A stretch of DNA of 64,000 nucleotides from Saprospiraceae bacterium (GTDB lineage: Bacteria > Bacteroidota > Bacteroidia > Chitinophagales > Saprospiraceae), in contig JABSSL010000075.1 in assembly GCA_013214355.1 (NCBI GenBank), positions 1 to 64,000 of the forward strand, read 5' to 3'. The position numbers were made by a program, and so were the translations under genes. Of the stretch, positions 43,123-51,345 are shown in pieces. The notes under the pieces are model-generated. The model ran no database searches and was not told where the DNA came from. It was given only the letters and a program-made list of their open reading frames with translations. The first letter of the stretch is position 1; each line of letters opens with the position of its first letter.

Positions 43123-43578
43123 ATGACTTTACATATTAATGGCCAATCCCATCAAGTCGACGTTCCTAACCAAATGCCTGTTTTATGGGTCTTGCGAGAT
43201 ATCCTTGAAATGAATGGTACGAAGTACGGGTGTGGTATTGGTCAATGCGGGGCTTGCACCATTCATGTAGATGGCGAACCCAATAGGGCTTGCTTACTAC
43301 CAGTGGGTGATCTAGTTGGCAAGGAAATCACCACGATTGAAGGTTTATCAGAAGGGGAAACTCTTCATCCGTTACAGAAGGCGTGGATACAAATTGATGT
43401 TCCTCAGTGTGGCTATTGCCAGAGTGGCCAGATCATGCAAGCCGCCGCTTTATTAGCTCAAAACACCCAACCTACTGTCGAGGAAATAGACAATCATATG
43501 AATGGTAACCTGTGCCGCTGCGGTACTTACCTGAGAATCAGAGAGGCTATTCAGACTGCAGCTGAAGCCCTCTCTTAG
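43123..43578 (+). CDS. Molybdenum hydroxylase [2Fe-2S] subunit (isoquinoline oxidoreductase alpha-like)
   Basis: 151 residues from the ATG at 43123, which matches the family's MTLxING start; a start at 43090 would add 11 odd residues. Two [2Fe-2S] sites are complete: C37, C42, C45 and C57 (plant-ferredoxin type), and C96, C99, C131 and C133. This is the small iron-sulphur subunit of xanthine-dehydrogenase-family enzymes. No FAD subunit gene is present, so the enzyme is of the two-subunit IorAB kind that passes electrons to an external carrier. The catalytic subunit gene follows after 63 bp. Confidence 0.93.
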   Translation: MTLHINGQSHQVDVPNQMPVLWVLRDILEMNGTKYGCGIGQCGACTIHVDGEPNRACLLPVGDLVGKEITTIEGLSEGETLHPLQKAWIQIDVPQCGYCQSGQIMQAAALLAQNTQPTVEEIDNHMNGNLCRCGTYLRIREAIQTAAEALS

Positions 43579-43641
43579 CTAGGGAGAGAGGTTGACATCC
43601 GGTCATTACACATTCTACACTATACAATCTTCATTACAATC

Positions 43642-45810
43642 ATGAATCGAAGACATTTCTTTAAGATCACTGCGATGAATGGAGGGGGGCTAGTCCTCAG
43701 CACTTTTATTCCCTTCGCCTGTGATTCAGCCGAAACTGTCCTGATGAACTGGGAACCAAATTTCTTCTTTCGAATTGGCAGCGATAATACTATCACCTTC
43801 ATCTCCTCTCAATCCGAAATTGGGCAAGGCACGTCAACTAGTTTGGCGATGATTGCAGCAGACGAACTGGGGGCTCGAATGGAGGATATCAAGATCGAAT
43901 TTGCGCCTGGTAGCAAAGAGCGATACAGTCATTTGCAGGATACTGGGGGAAGCAATGGGGTGCGTTTGTTATGGCAACCTTTGCGAGAAGCTGCTGCTAC
44001 CACTCGAGAAATGCTAAAGATGGCGGCGGCAGAGCAGTGGGGTGTTCCGGTAGAGTCCTGCTACGTCGAGGAAGGACGGGTCTTACTTCGTAATTCCAAG
44101 CGAAGATTGACCTTTGGCCAGCTTGTCGAACGAGCTTCTACCTTGTCGGCCCCCCGGAATCTAAGACTCAAGGATAAAGTGGATTTTCAGTATATAGGTA
44201 GAGCGGTGATTGGACCTAAAACTCATCAGGCAGCCAGAGGTATTACACCCTATAGTATGAATGTGAAGTTGCCAGATATGCTCTATGCAGTTATTGAACG
44301 TTGTCCGGTATGGGGAGGTAGTTTGCAGTCCTTTAATGCCAGTCAAGCTAAGGCTGTACCAGGGGTAATCGAAGTGATTGAGATGGAAGGCGTTGCTCCG
44401 GACAAGAATATGGACTATAAAGGAGGGCGCCGTGCTGGGGTGGCGATTTTGGCTGAAAACACTTGGGCTGCTATGCAGGCAAAACGTGTACTGGAAGTGG
44501 AATGGGACCTTGGCAAAAATGCCACCAGATCGAGTCAAGACCTGGTGGAGGAACTAAACTTGAGTAAGATAAAAACCCGCAAGGTTACGCATGATTTTAA
44601 GACTGCGAACCAGAAAATGCAGCGAACTAAAAGCCGGATCGAAGCCTCTTATTTTGTTCCTTTCCAGGCTAACGCTTGCATGGAGCCCTTGAATGCTACC
44701 GCTGACCACAAGGGGAACAGAGTGGAGGTGTGGGCAGGTACCCAGGCCCCACAGCTTACTCGTGAACGAGTGGCCGAAATTACGAACTTGCCAGAAGGAG
44801 CAATTACCGTATATAACTGCCCTTCTGGAGGCGGATTTGGTCGACGATACTTCTGCGATTATGTGGAAGAGGCCGTTGTACTTTCAGCGCAGGTGCGCCG
44901 CCCAGTCAAAGTGGTATGGACAAGGGAGGATACTATACGAACATCCAAGTATCATCCTTTATGGACCGAGTATTGGGAAGCAGCCTTGGATGCGAATAAT
45001 TGGCCTATAGCGATGAGCTATAAAGGAAGGTTAAGCCGGCCAGGGGGGTATCGACCCTATCCATACAGCCTTCCTGTGGCCTTTCACCAGGGGTTGAATT
45101 ACCAGCATGGGAATTTGCTTCCTAGGGCTTCTTGGAGAAGCGTAGCCGCTCACTATTGGGGGCTTGGACTGGAATGCTTTATTGATGAATTGGCCGTAAA
45201 AGCCGGTGTAGATCCAGTGGAATTTCGATTGAAATTGCTGACTGAAGCGGAAGTGGTAGAGCAGAAATTCTTGCCTTGGGTTGGGGATGACCTATACCCT
45301 GCCAAATTAAGCAAGACCTTAGAAGTGGTAGCGGAAAAGGCGGAATGGGGTAAGCCTCGAGAAGGAATCTTCCAAGGAGTCTCCGCTATTGCTTACAATA
45401 CCTCCTACTGTAGCATGGTGGCAGATGTTTCCATTGAGGATTATCAAGTAAAAGTGCATAAGCTCACTGTAGCTATTGATTGCGGATTGGCTGTAAACCC
45501 AAGTCAGGTAAAGAATCAAGTGGAGGGGAGTATTATGTGGGGATTGGGGGCTGTCTTAAAGCCTGGAATTACAGTTATGAATGGGATGGTGCAACAGGGG
45601 AATTTTGATACGTATGACCTGTTGCGTATGAAAGAAGCTCCGGAAGTAGAAGTACATATTATAGAAAGTGAAGATCCCCCGTCCGGCATCGGTGAACCTG
45701 CGGTTCCGGGAGTAGCTCCTGCAGTCCTTAATGCCATATATGCTGCTACTGGACAACGCCTAAGGAGTATTCCTGTGAAGGAAGAATTACAGCAACTGGC
45801 AACGATTTAG
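43642..45810 (+). CDS. Molybdopterin-binding catalytic subunit (isoquinoline 1-oxidoreductase beta-like)
   Basis: 722 residues. The N-terminus NRRHFFK fits a twin-arginine signal, followed by GGGLVLSTF and PFAC (possible lipobox), so export of the folded enzyme by Tat is likely. The aldehyde-oxidase/xanthine-dehydrogenase large-subunit signatures follow: EIGQGTSTSLAMIAADELG, GTQAPQLTRERVAE, GGGFGRRYFCDYVEEAV, and the catalytic Glu region SGIGEPAVPGVAPAV. It hydroxylates an aromatic N-heterocycle or aldehyde using water; the true substrate is unknown. Forms a unit with the [2Fe-2S] gene and ends at a terminator. Confidence 0.92.
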   Translation: MNRRHFFKITAMNGGGLVLSTFIPFACDSAETVLMNWEPNFFFRIGSDNTITFISSQSEIGQGTSTSLAMIAADELGARMEDIKIEFAPGSKERYSHLQDTGGSNGVRLLWQPLREAAATTREMLKMAAAEQWGVPVESCYVEEGRVLLRNSKRRLTFGQLVERASTLSAPRNLRLKDKVDFQYIGRAVIGPKTHQAARGITPYSMNVKLPDMLYAVIERCPVWGGSLQSFNASQAKAVPGVIEVIEMEGVAPDKNMDYKGGRRAGVAILAENTWAAMQAKRVLEVEWDLGKNATRSSQDLVEELNLSKIKTRKVTHDFKTANQKMQRTKSRIEASYFVPFQANACMEPLNATADHKGNRVEVWAGTQAPQLTRERVAEITNLPEGAITVYNCPSGGGFGRRYFCDYVEEAVVLSAQVRRPVKVVWTREDTIRTSKYHPLWTEYWEAALDANNWPIAMSYKGRLSRPGGYRPYPYSLPVAFHQGLNYQHGNLLPRASWRSVAAHYWGLGLECFIDELAVKAGVDPVEFRLKLLTEAEVVEQKFLPWVGDDLYPAKLSKTLEVVAEKAEWGKPREGIFQGVSAIAYNTSYCSMVADVSIEDYQVKVHKLTVAIDCGLAVNPSQVKNQVEGSIMWGLGAVLKPGITVMNGMVQQGNFDTYDLLRMKEAPEVEVHIIESEDPPSGIGEPAVPGVAPAVLNAIYAATGQRLRSIPVKEELQQLATI

Positions 45811-45826
45811 TAAGTACATCATGGAG

Positions 45827-45866
45827 TCGGAAGCCTTTCAAAGGATGATGGAGCTTCCGATTTTTC
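45827..45866 (+). terminator. Terminator after the molybdenum hydroxylase genes
   Basis: Arms TCGGAAGC (45827-45834) and GCTTCCGA (45853-45860) form an 8-bp stem followed by TTTTTCT. The loop is 18 nt, which is long. Confidence 0.75.
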
Positions 45867-45955
45867 TGCTTCAAATTAGAAAGCCTGGGAAAACATGCAA
45901 GTAGATCAGTATGCTTTCCCGGGCTTATTTGTAGGCGAACTACACTCCAGTGTCC

Positions 45956-47194
45956 TTATCTAAGAATCGTCACATTACCTGAGGCGAATCGCTCAATATC
46001 ATTGCAGACATATCTCAGCTTGTAGAGGAAGACACCTGAATTTACCTTCTCTCCTTTAAAGGTCCCATCCCATTGTTCAAAAGCATCTTCAGTAATAAAT
46101 AATCTGCTTCCCCAGCGGTCAAATATCTCAAAAGAGATTAGATTTTGCACTGAAAAGGGATTACTGATTCCATAGGTGTCGTTCAAACCATCTCCATTGG
46201 GGGTAAATGCACGGGGCAAGTAGAGCGTCCGGCAATCCAATTGATTAGGGTCAATGACGGTGATATTGATAGAATCTGTGGAAATACAACCATATACCTG
46301 GTCAACCATATTCACCGTGTAGGTAAGCGGGGGATCAGCCGCTGGGAAGGAAGGTGTGATGGTGGGCTCTGCTTCTGTGGTAGAAGATATATCAGTACCG
46401 GGAGTCCATTGGTAAGCTGTAGCACAAGAAGAGGTAATTTCTATATCTACCTCACTCCCTAAGAAGATTAAAGTGTCTCTGATGGCAATCTTATCCGGAG
46501 AAAAATACAGGCCAGCAACTTCTTCTTCGTCTAATGCTCGATTGTATATCCGCAGTTCATCAATCAAACCACTGAAAAGCGGTTCGCTGCCACTCCGGCA
46601 ATTCCCCCCTCCGATACTGAAATCTCCATCATTGAATACATCTACTCGACTACTGGTTCCGATTTCTGCCGCAAAGGCACCATTGATATACAAGATTAGT
46701 CGATTGGCATCTCTAGCGAGTGCGACGTGTTGCCAGCAGTTACCAGGGTCCAACCCTCGAGCTACGGAGGTTACTTTCATGTCCTCGGTTAGTACACCAT
46801 TGATGGTCTCGGTTAAGGGAGAGTATCGAATGAAGAAATATTGCTCAAACATACAGTCCTCACTACGTTTAGACAGAATATAGGGTGTACCTGCTTTCCC
46901 TACTGGCTTAAAGTAAAAACTTACGGTGAAGTCCTCCGTGCTAAACTCATCATTGATACTGCCTGCGTCACCCTTAATTACTATTTCATCATCAATCCCA
47001 TCCAATACCAAGGCATCACCACTGACACCGCAATCAAAAGTCGGGTTGCCGCTTGGGGTGCCTTCGTTGGCGGAATTGCCAGTAATGTCCGTGAAAATGC
47101 CATCGAAAGTATAGTATCCTACTAGCCCGACCGTGGTTTGAGCAAAAGTTTGGGTCACCAAGGCTAGGAAGGCTAAAGGGAAAAGATATTTCAT
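45956..47194 (-). CDS. Secreted LamG-domain protein with gliding-motility (T9SS type B) C-terminal domain
   Basis: 412 residues. Signal peptide of 18-19 residues (ending TFAQ); a LamG/concanavalin-like domain at about 25-235 (YYTFDG, FTVSFYFKP, LILYINGAFAAEI, LIDELRIYNRAL); a PKD/SprB-like linker (about 240-315); and the CHU_C/gliding-motility C-terminal domain (LPRAFTPNGDGLNDTYG ... IFDRWGSRLF ... WDGTFKGEKVNSGVFLYKL). The last domain directs export through the type IX secretion system and fixation at the cell surface. LamG suggests a sugar- or protein-binding adhesin. Monocistronic. Confidence 0.93.
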   Translation of the reverse strand: MKYLFPLAFLALVTQTFAQTTVGLVGYYTFDGIFTDITGNSANEGTPSGNPTFDCGVSGDALVLDGIDDEIVIKGDAGSINDEFSTEDFTVSFYFKPVGKAGTPYILSKRSEDCMFEQYFFIRYSPLTETINGVLTEDMKVTSVARGLDPGNCWQHVALARDANRLILYINGAFAAEIGTSSRVDVFNDGDFSIGGGNCRSGSEPLFSGLIDELRIYNRALDEEEVAGLYFSPDKIAIRDTLIFLGSEVDIEITSSCATAYQWTPGTDISSTTEAEPTITPSFPAADPPLTYTVNMVDQVYGCISTDSINITVIDPNQLDCRTLYLPRAFTPNGDGLNDTYGISNPFSVQNLISFEIFDRWGSRLFITEDAFEQWDGTFKGEKVNSGVFLYKLRYVCNDIERFASGNVTILR

Positions 47195-47419
47195 GGGGAT
47201 TAATGATTATTTATACAAGGATTTAGCAAACACCGAAGAAGATAAAGAAGTCGTCAAGAACAAGAATTTTCGATGTCGGCAGTGTGATCTTTATAAAGCC
47301 CCGTGCTTATTTCAAGCTTGAGCTATCGTATTATTGATGAATCAGTATGATACCTGGGCGGAATCACTTCCGATGCTGCGGTACATATAGGGAAATAACG
47401 CTGGTAGCTGAACTATATT

Positions 47420-47731
47420 TTATCCACCAAACATATTGCCTAGGCCAGGAGGCAACATATCCTTTAAGGCCTCTTGAGTAGCTTCAGCTTCTTTCGTCGT
47501 CGCCTTTTCCAGGGCGCGATTGATGGCTACCATTACTAGGTCTTCTACCTGTTCCACGTCCTCCGCATCTACAATGGATTTATCAATTGAGATGTTCGTA
47601 ATAGTTCTTGCTGCTGTAGCTGTCACTTTTACTAACCCATCTCCAGCTTCTGCCTCAATGGTGATTTGGGCTAATTTCTCTTTGAGAGCTTTCTGATACT
47701 CTCCAACCTGACCAAACATGTCACCAAACAT
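47420..47731 (-). CDS. YbaB/EbfC family nucleoid-associated protein
   Basis: 103 residues from the ATG at 47731, which gives the standard family start MFGDMFGQ; the frame runs open to 47833 but that extension is not conserved-looking. Layout: N-terminal helix, three beta strands (ITIEAEAGDGLVKVTATAARTITNISID), and a C-terminal helix pair, ending in a Gly/Met/Phe tail (LPPGLGNMFGG). YbaB proteins form dimers that bind DNA with little sequence preference and often lie beside dnaX and recR, which are not here. A TAATTTTG box sits 28 bp upstream of the ATG. Confidence 0.9.
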   Translation of the reverse strand: MFGDMFGQVGEYQKALKEKLAQITIEAEAGDGLVKVTATAARTITNISIDKSIVDAEDVEQVEDLVMVAINRALEKATTKEAEATQEALKDMLPPGLGNMFGG

Positions 47732-47758
47732 AATTTCAAATTGATTTAGTTGAGGGCA

Positions 47759-47766
47759 CAAAATTA
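47759..47766 (-). promoter_or_regulatory. -7 element for the YbaB gene
   Basis: CAAAATTA on the plus strand is TAATTTTG on the minus strand, an exact TAnnTTTG match, 28 bp upstream of the ATG at 47731. The -33 region has no clear TTG. Its position supports the shorter start. Confidence 0.45.
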
Positions 47767-48157
47767 CGAATATTTCCTGGCGTAAAAAAGACGGGAAAAT
47801 GACGGGGTCGTGGGCCTTTGGTCCTTCCGTCAAGCAAGGGGAATAAACAAAATTGAATTCTCGACCACTTATAGCTCAATACAATACACTTGTGTAAAAG
47901 GATGGGACACTTATAAAACCTTCCAGAATAGGGAATAGAAAGACTATACATTTGATTTCGAAAAGGATAATGGAGTATCCACGCCCAATCAAATAGTCCC
48001 AAAAGCGCAGAGATAAAGTGATTTACTGTGGACCCATTCAACCAATGAAAACTTGACGGAAGTCAGACACAATTTATCCAGAAGGCTAGCCGGGGTATCC
48101 ATTAGGATCTATGCAAGGCAAAGGGCTAGCCTTCTTTTAAGTAAAACAGCAAATAAC
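47767..48157. other. Intergenic region, 391 bp, with one long inverted repeat
   Basis: Between the YbaB gene and the stop of the PNPOx-like gene, both leftward. No frame looks coding. The only structure I see is the perfect inverted repeat at 48080-48135. Confidence 0.4.
48080..48135 (+). repeat. Perfect 12-bp inverted repeat with a 32-nt loop
   Basis: AGAAGGCTAGCC (48080-48091) and GGCTAGCCTTCT (48124-48135), followed by TTT on the plus strand. As a terminator it points rightwards, although the neighbouring genes run leftwards. The loop has its own small ATCC/GGAT hairpin. Confidence 0.5.
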
Positions 48158-48709
48158 CTATTTCAACTGTATTCCTGGCAGCCCATCCAGGCTTACCTTA
48201 TTTCTATCATTTACATAGTCCTTCACGCCCGATGCGCCACCTTTTGCATCAGCCCATTTCAATAGCGTGTCTCGTTCACCTTCGTAGGTGTACAAAGGAA
48301 CCGAGAACCCGCAAGCATCTTGAATTCGCTTCAAACTCACCTTGATAATACTTCTAGCTCCTTCGTAATGAGGAAACAGGGACTTCAGTGCTTCAAAACC
48401 AGGCGTACCTTTTTCTAGTATTTCTCCCTCCCCATACAGCCTGAGTATTTTGGGAGCCCCTTCAAAAGCACAAAACATAATGGTAATTCGACCATTTTCT
48501 CTCAAATGAGCAACTGTTTCTATACCACTGCCAGCCAGATCGATATAGGCTACGGTGAGTTCATCCAAGATGCGGAAGGAATCCAGTCCTTTAGGGGAGC
48601 AATTGATCAGACCATCAGCTGATAAAGGAGCCGTACTTACGAAAAACATCTTTTGTTCGTTGATCCAGTCTTTCCATCTGTCGTCAATAACAGGAAATAC
48701 TTTTCCCAT
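48158..48709 (-). CDS. Pyridoxamine 5'-phosphate oxidase family (flavin-binding split-barrel) protein
   Basis: 183 residues. The split-barrel start is seen in QKMFFVSTAPLSADGLINCSPKGLDSFRIL, followed by VAYIDLAGSGIETVAHLRENGRITIMFCAFEGAPKILRLYG, the pattern of the putative FMN-binding PNPOx-like group. The C-terminal part (RDTLLKWADAKG) is specific to this subgroup. True pyridoxamine-phosphate oxidase residues are not obvious, so this is not PdxH; an F420 or FMN-linked redox or haem-related role is possible. Single gene, 77 bp downstream of the membrane protein gene. Confidence 0.87.
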   Translation of the reverse strand: MGKVFPVIDDRWKDWINEQKMFFVSTAPLSADGLINCSPKGLDSFRILDELTVAYIDLAGSGIETVAHLRENGRITIMFCAFEGAPKILRLYGEGEILEKGTPGFEALKSLFPHYEGARSIIKVSLKRIQDACGFSVPLYTYEGERDTLLKWADAKGGASGVKDYVNDRNKVSLDGLPGIQLK

Positions 48710-48786
48710 GGTGATTTCTGTTTTAAGGTGTTCGGTATTACGTGAATAAATAAAACACCTTAGTTAATAGAAAAGATTCCCTTGAA

Positions 48787-50106
48787 TTACTCTTTCCAAA
48801 AAGGAATAGAAGCCGATTCCACATACAACATGGTGTCACGTCTATCGATCCGAGAAGGAAGAAAGGTTTCCATATGAAACTCGTGTTTTCCTCGATCTAG
48901 ATAATTTACATCAAGAATAGTAATTAGCCCTACATTATCTCGAGTGGGATGGTTGTAAAAATTGAAGGTGGGATCTGAAAATAAACTATCATTTACATAC
49001 AATCGATGCATACTGCTCATACACATGAGTAGAGAGTCTACATCACTGTTTCGATTGTTGATATTATTGAAATTGACGACACCCTGTATCCTTACTCCTG
49101 TATTTTTGGCGGGTGTAAGTCCTGGACATAGCGATTCAATGGATTTGTCATCGCTGCCTGGGTTGTAAGGAAGAAATACCTCTAGATATCCATTGTCTAA
49201 GTATTTTGATGGAATACTAGCAGCATTGGTCCGTGCCGTTTCGGATCTGGTATCATCGTATTTTACAGTTGACAATAACCGTTTACCGGGGCGTGAAGGG
49301 TAGTAGGTGTGTGTGACGAAATTGATAGAGGCCAAAATCATGGCCAACACGATATAAGGTACAATCAAGGCACCTACCCAACGCCCAAATTTATTATCGA
49401 TCAAATTGTAGTACATGGATCGGTACAGAAACGCCAGGGTCACGAATCCATAGAACCGATATATGGGATAGTAGAATTTAGAAAACCACCTTACTCTTTT
49501 GAGGTTTCCTAAGGTCAGAAAGTCTAGAAAATAGAGGAAGGAGGTAACGAGGATAATCAGGTTTATGATGTTCGAGAAGGTACCATCATTCACTTCAAAA
49601 TAGTTCAATACTATATTGAATAATGCCGTTACACTCATGAAGAATCCAAGCGAGAGAATGATGAAAATGATTAGGAAGGTAAACGCAAATATGATGCTGC
49701 AAATCTTCTCTAAACGCTCGATGTAGGCATCAAAACTGGGAATCCTGCGTCGAAGGAATTTGTCAAAGGGAGGGCTAAAGCCAAAATAATCAAAGTCGAT
49801 ATCGTCAGATACGTAACGGAGTCCAATCGTGCTAATCCACAAACCGCGGAAGAGTACATGTATGATCAGATTAAAGACCAAGGCAAACCAGACAGCCATC
49901 AGTATGCCATAGGGGATTAAAAGCGCGGCATAAGTACTAGATTCGCTAGCTAGAAGTCGAGCTTTGCGCCCGAGATCTATTAAGGGTTCATAGGTTCCAA
50001 TTAACAGGAAAATAGCAAAACCAGAAACTAGTAGTTCCAACTGCCAGCTTTCTTGCTGTAAAACTTCAAGCCATTGAGTAAGCTTAGACTTAGATCTTTT
50101 TTCCAT
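48787..50106 (-). CDS. Multi-pass membrane protein with extracytoplasmic C-terminal domain, unknown function
   Basis: 439 residues. A short basic cytoplasmic start, then about six or seven membrane helices (near 22-42, 60-90, 133-163, 182-200, 214-235 and 244-268), and a soluble C-terminal ~165 residues rich in strands (YLEVFLPYN, GVRIQGVVNF, VGLITILDVNYLDRGKHEFHMETFLPSR). I do not recognise either part; the helices show no transporter or catalytic signature. The tail is probably periplasmic. A TATATTTG box on the minus strand lies 71 bp upstream, back to back with the asparaginase promoter. Confidence 0.7.
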   Translation of the reverse strand: MEKRSKSKLTQWLEVLQQESWQLELLVSGFAIFLLIGTYEPLIDLGRKARLLASESSTYAALLIPYGILMAVWFALVFNLIIHVLFRGLWISTIGLRYVSDDIDFDYFGFSPPFDKFLRRRIPSFDAYIERLEKICSIIFAFTFLIIFIILSLGFFMSVTALFNIVLNYFEVNDGTFSNIINLIILVTSFLYFLDFLTLGNLKRVRWFSKFYYPIYRFYGFVTLAFLYRSMYYNLIDNKFGRWVGALIVPYIVLAMILASINFVTHTYYPSRPGKRLLSTVKYDDTRSETARTNAASIPSKYLDNGYLEVFLPYNPGSDDKSIESLCPGLTPAKNTGVRIQGVVNFNNINNRNSDVDSLLMCMSSMHRLYVNDSLFSDPTFNFYNHPTRDNVGLITILDVNYLDRGKHEFHMETFLPSRIDRRDTMLYVESASIPFWKE

Positions 50107-50176
50107 ACCTGGGTGTAGTGGTGATTGAGAGGCGCCAGTCTTGTTTTAGTTTTACCTGTAGTCCGCTGGCACCTTT

Positions 50177-50184
50177 CAAATATA
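50177..50184 (-). promoter_or_regulatory. -7 element for the membrane protein gene
   Basis: CAAATATA on the plus strand is TATATTTG on the minus strand, an exact TAnnTTTG match, 71 bp upstream of the start at 50106. No well-spaced TTG. Confidence 0.4.
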
Positions 50185-50194
50185 AATGTCCGGG

Positions 50195-50224
50195 TTTGAA
50201 ATGTGAAATCATTTGTTAGTTTTG
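50195..50224 (+). promoter_or_regulatory. Bacteroidota promoter of the isoaspartyl peptidase gene
   Basis: TTTG at 50195-50198 and TAGTTTTG at 50217-50224 are 18 nt apart, an exact consensus fit. Transcription should start near 50230, giving a leader of about 10 nt before the ATG at 50240; this supports that start over the upstream frame. Confidence 0.75.
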
Positions 50225-50239
50225 GAAAAACTCAGCAAA

Positions 50240-51139
50240 ATGCCCATTCGATTAATTGTACATGGTGGCGCCTGGAGTATTCCGGATGAAATGGATACGG
50301 CTCACTTGCAGGGAGTCCAAAAAGCTCTGGAAGAAGTCTATCCTGCTTTACAGTCGGGAATTTCTGCCCTGGAGGCCGTTGAGCGAGCCGTTAATATACT
50401 GGAGGAGGATCCAACCTTTGACGCAGGTAGAGGCGCCTTTCTGAATGACCAAGGAGAGATTGAATTAGATGCTATTATTATGGATGGGCGTGATCTTTCC
50501 TTCGGAGCCGTGGCGGCTGTGCAAAATTTATTGCATCCAGTGAGCTTAGCTCGAGAAATCATGACCAAGACAGATCATAGCATGCTAGTGGGTAAGGGGG
50601 CGCAAGCCTTTGCTCAATTTATTGGCATGGAAGAACTAGATCCAAGGGCGCTACTAACAGATCGCGAACTAGCCTACTATCACCAAATCAAGGAAGATCC
50701 TCATTTCAAATCACACCACCCTTTTGAGCCCTTCCCAAGTGATACAGTTGGTGCCGTGGCAATGGACGGGAAAGAGAATATCGCGGCTGCTACGTCTACG
50801 GGAGGGACACCTCGAAAGATGGCGGGCCGAGTCGGAGATAGCCCGATTGTAGGTGCGGGAGCCTACGCAGATAATGAGACAGGAGCAGTTTCTACTACGG
50901 GCTGGGGCGAATCTATTATGAAAGTACTCTTAGCTAAGACGGTTTGTGATCGTATGGAGCGTACTAGTGCTTTAGAGGCGGCCAAGTTTGGGATTCAAGT
51001 ATTACGCGAAAAGGGGAAAGGATATGGTGGACTAATTGGTATCAACGCTCAGGGAGATTATGCTTTCGCTTATAATACGGAAAAAATGGCTTGGGGCTGG
51101 GTGGATGAAAAAGGGACAATCCAACGACGCATTCGGTGA
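50240..51139 (+). CDS. Isoaspartyl peptidase/L-asparaginase (plant-type, Ntn hydrolase)
   Basis: 299 residues from the ATG at 50240. Family signatures: IVHGGAW at the N-terminus, FDAGRGAFLNDQGEIELDA, then the self-cleavage site with nucleophile T169 in SDTVGAVAMD, and the substrate loop STGGTPRKMAGRVGDSPIVGAGAYAD. The precursor cuts itself before T169 into two subunits. The mature enzyme removes isoaspartyl residues from dipeptides and hydrolyses asparagine. No signal peptide, so cytoplasmic. It stands alone under a well-formed promoter. Confidence 0.95.
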   Translation: MPIRLIVHGGAWSIPDEMDTAHLQGVQKALEEVYPALQSGISALEAVERAVNILEEDPTFDAGRGAFLNDQGEIELDAIIMDGRDLSFGAVAAVQNLLHPVSLAREIMTKTDHSMLVGKGAQAFAQFIGMEELDPRALLTDRELAYYHQIKEDPHFKSHHPFEPFPSDTVGAVAMDGKENIAAATSTGGTPRKMAGRVGDSPIVGAGAYADNETGAVSTTGWGESIMKVLLAKTVCDRMERTSALEAAKFGIQVLREKGKGYGGLIGINAQGDYAFAYNTEKMAWGWVDEKGTIQRRIR

Positions 51140-51345
51140 CTCTAATCGAAAGTGAATTGTGTCATATGTTTTGCTTTTTATCAGGAGATAGGAACTAATC
51201 TTGTCTGTAATTTCATAATTTCAAGGGAACAACCTAGGTGCTTTGATTGAAGCACAATTAACGAGCGCTACAGTCTAACAAGTTATCAATTACTACATTT
51301 TAGAATCAATGATTTCGATCTGACTTGATCCTAAATCCGTCAATC

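Noticed and set aside
48053-48265. 70-codon rightward frame across the inverted repeat
   Set aside because: It overlaps the end of the PNPOx-like gene on the other strand and has no domain or sensible start context.
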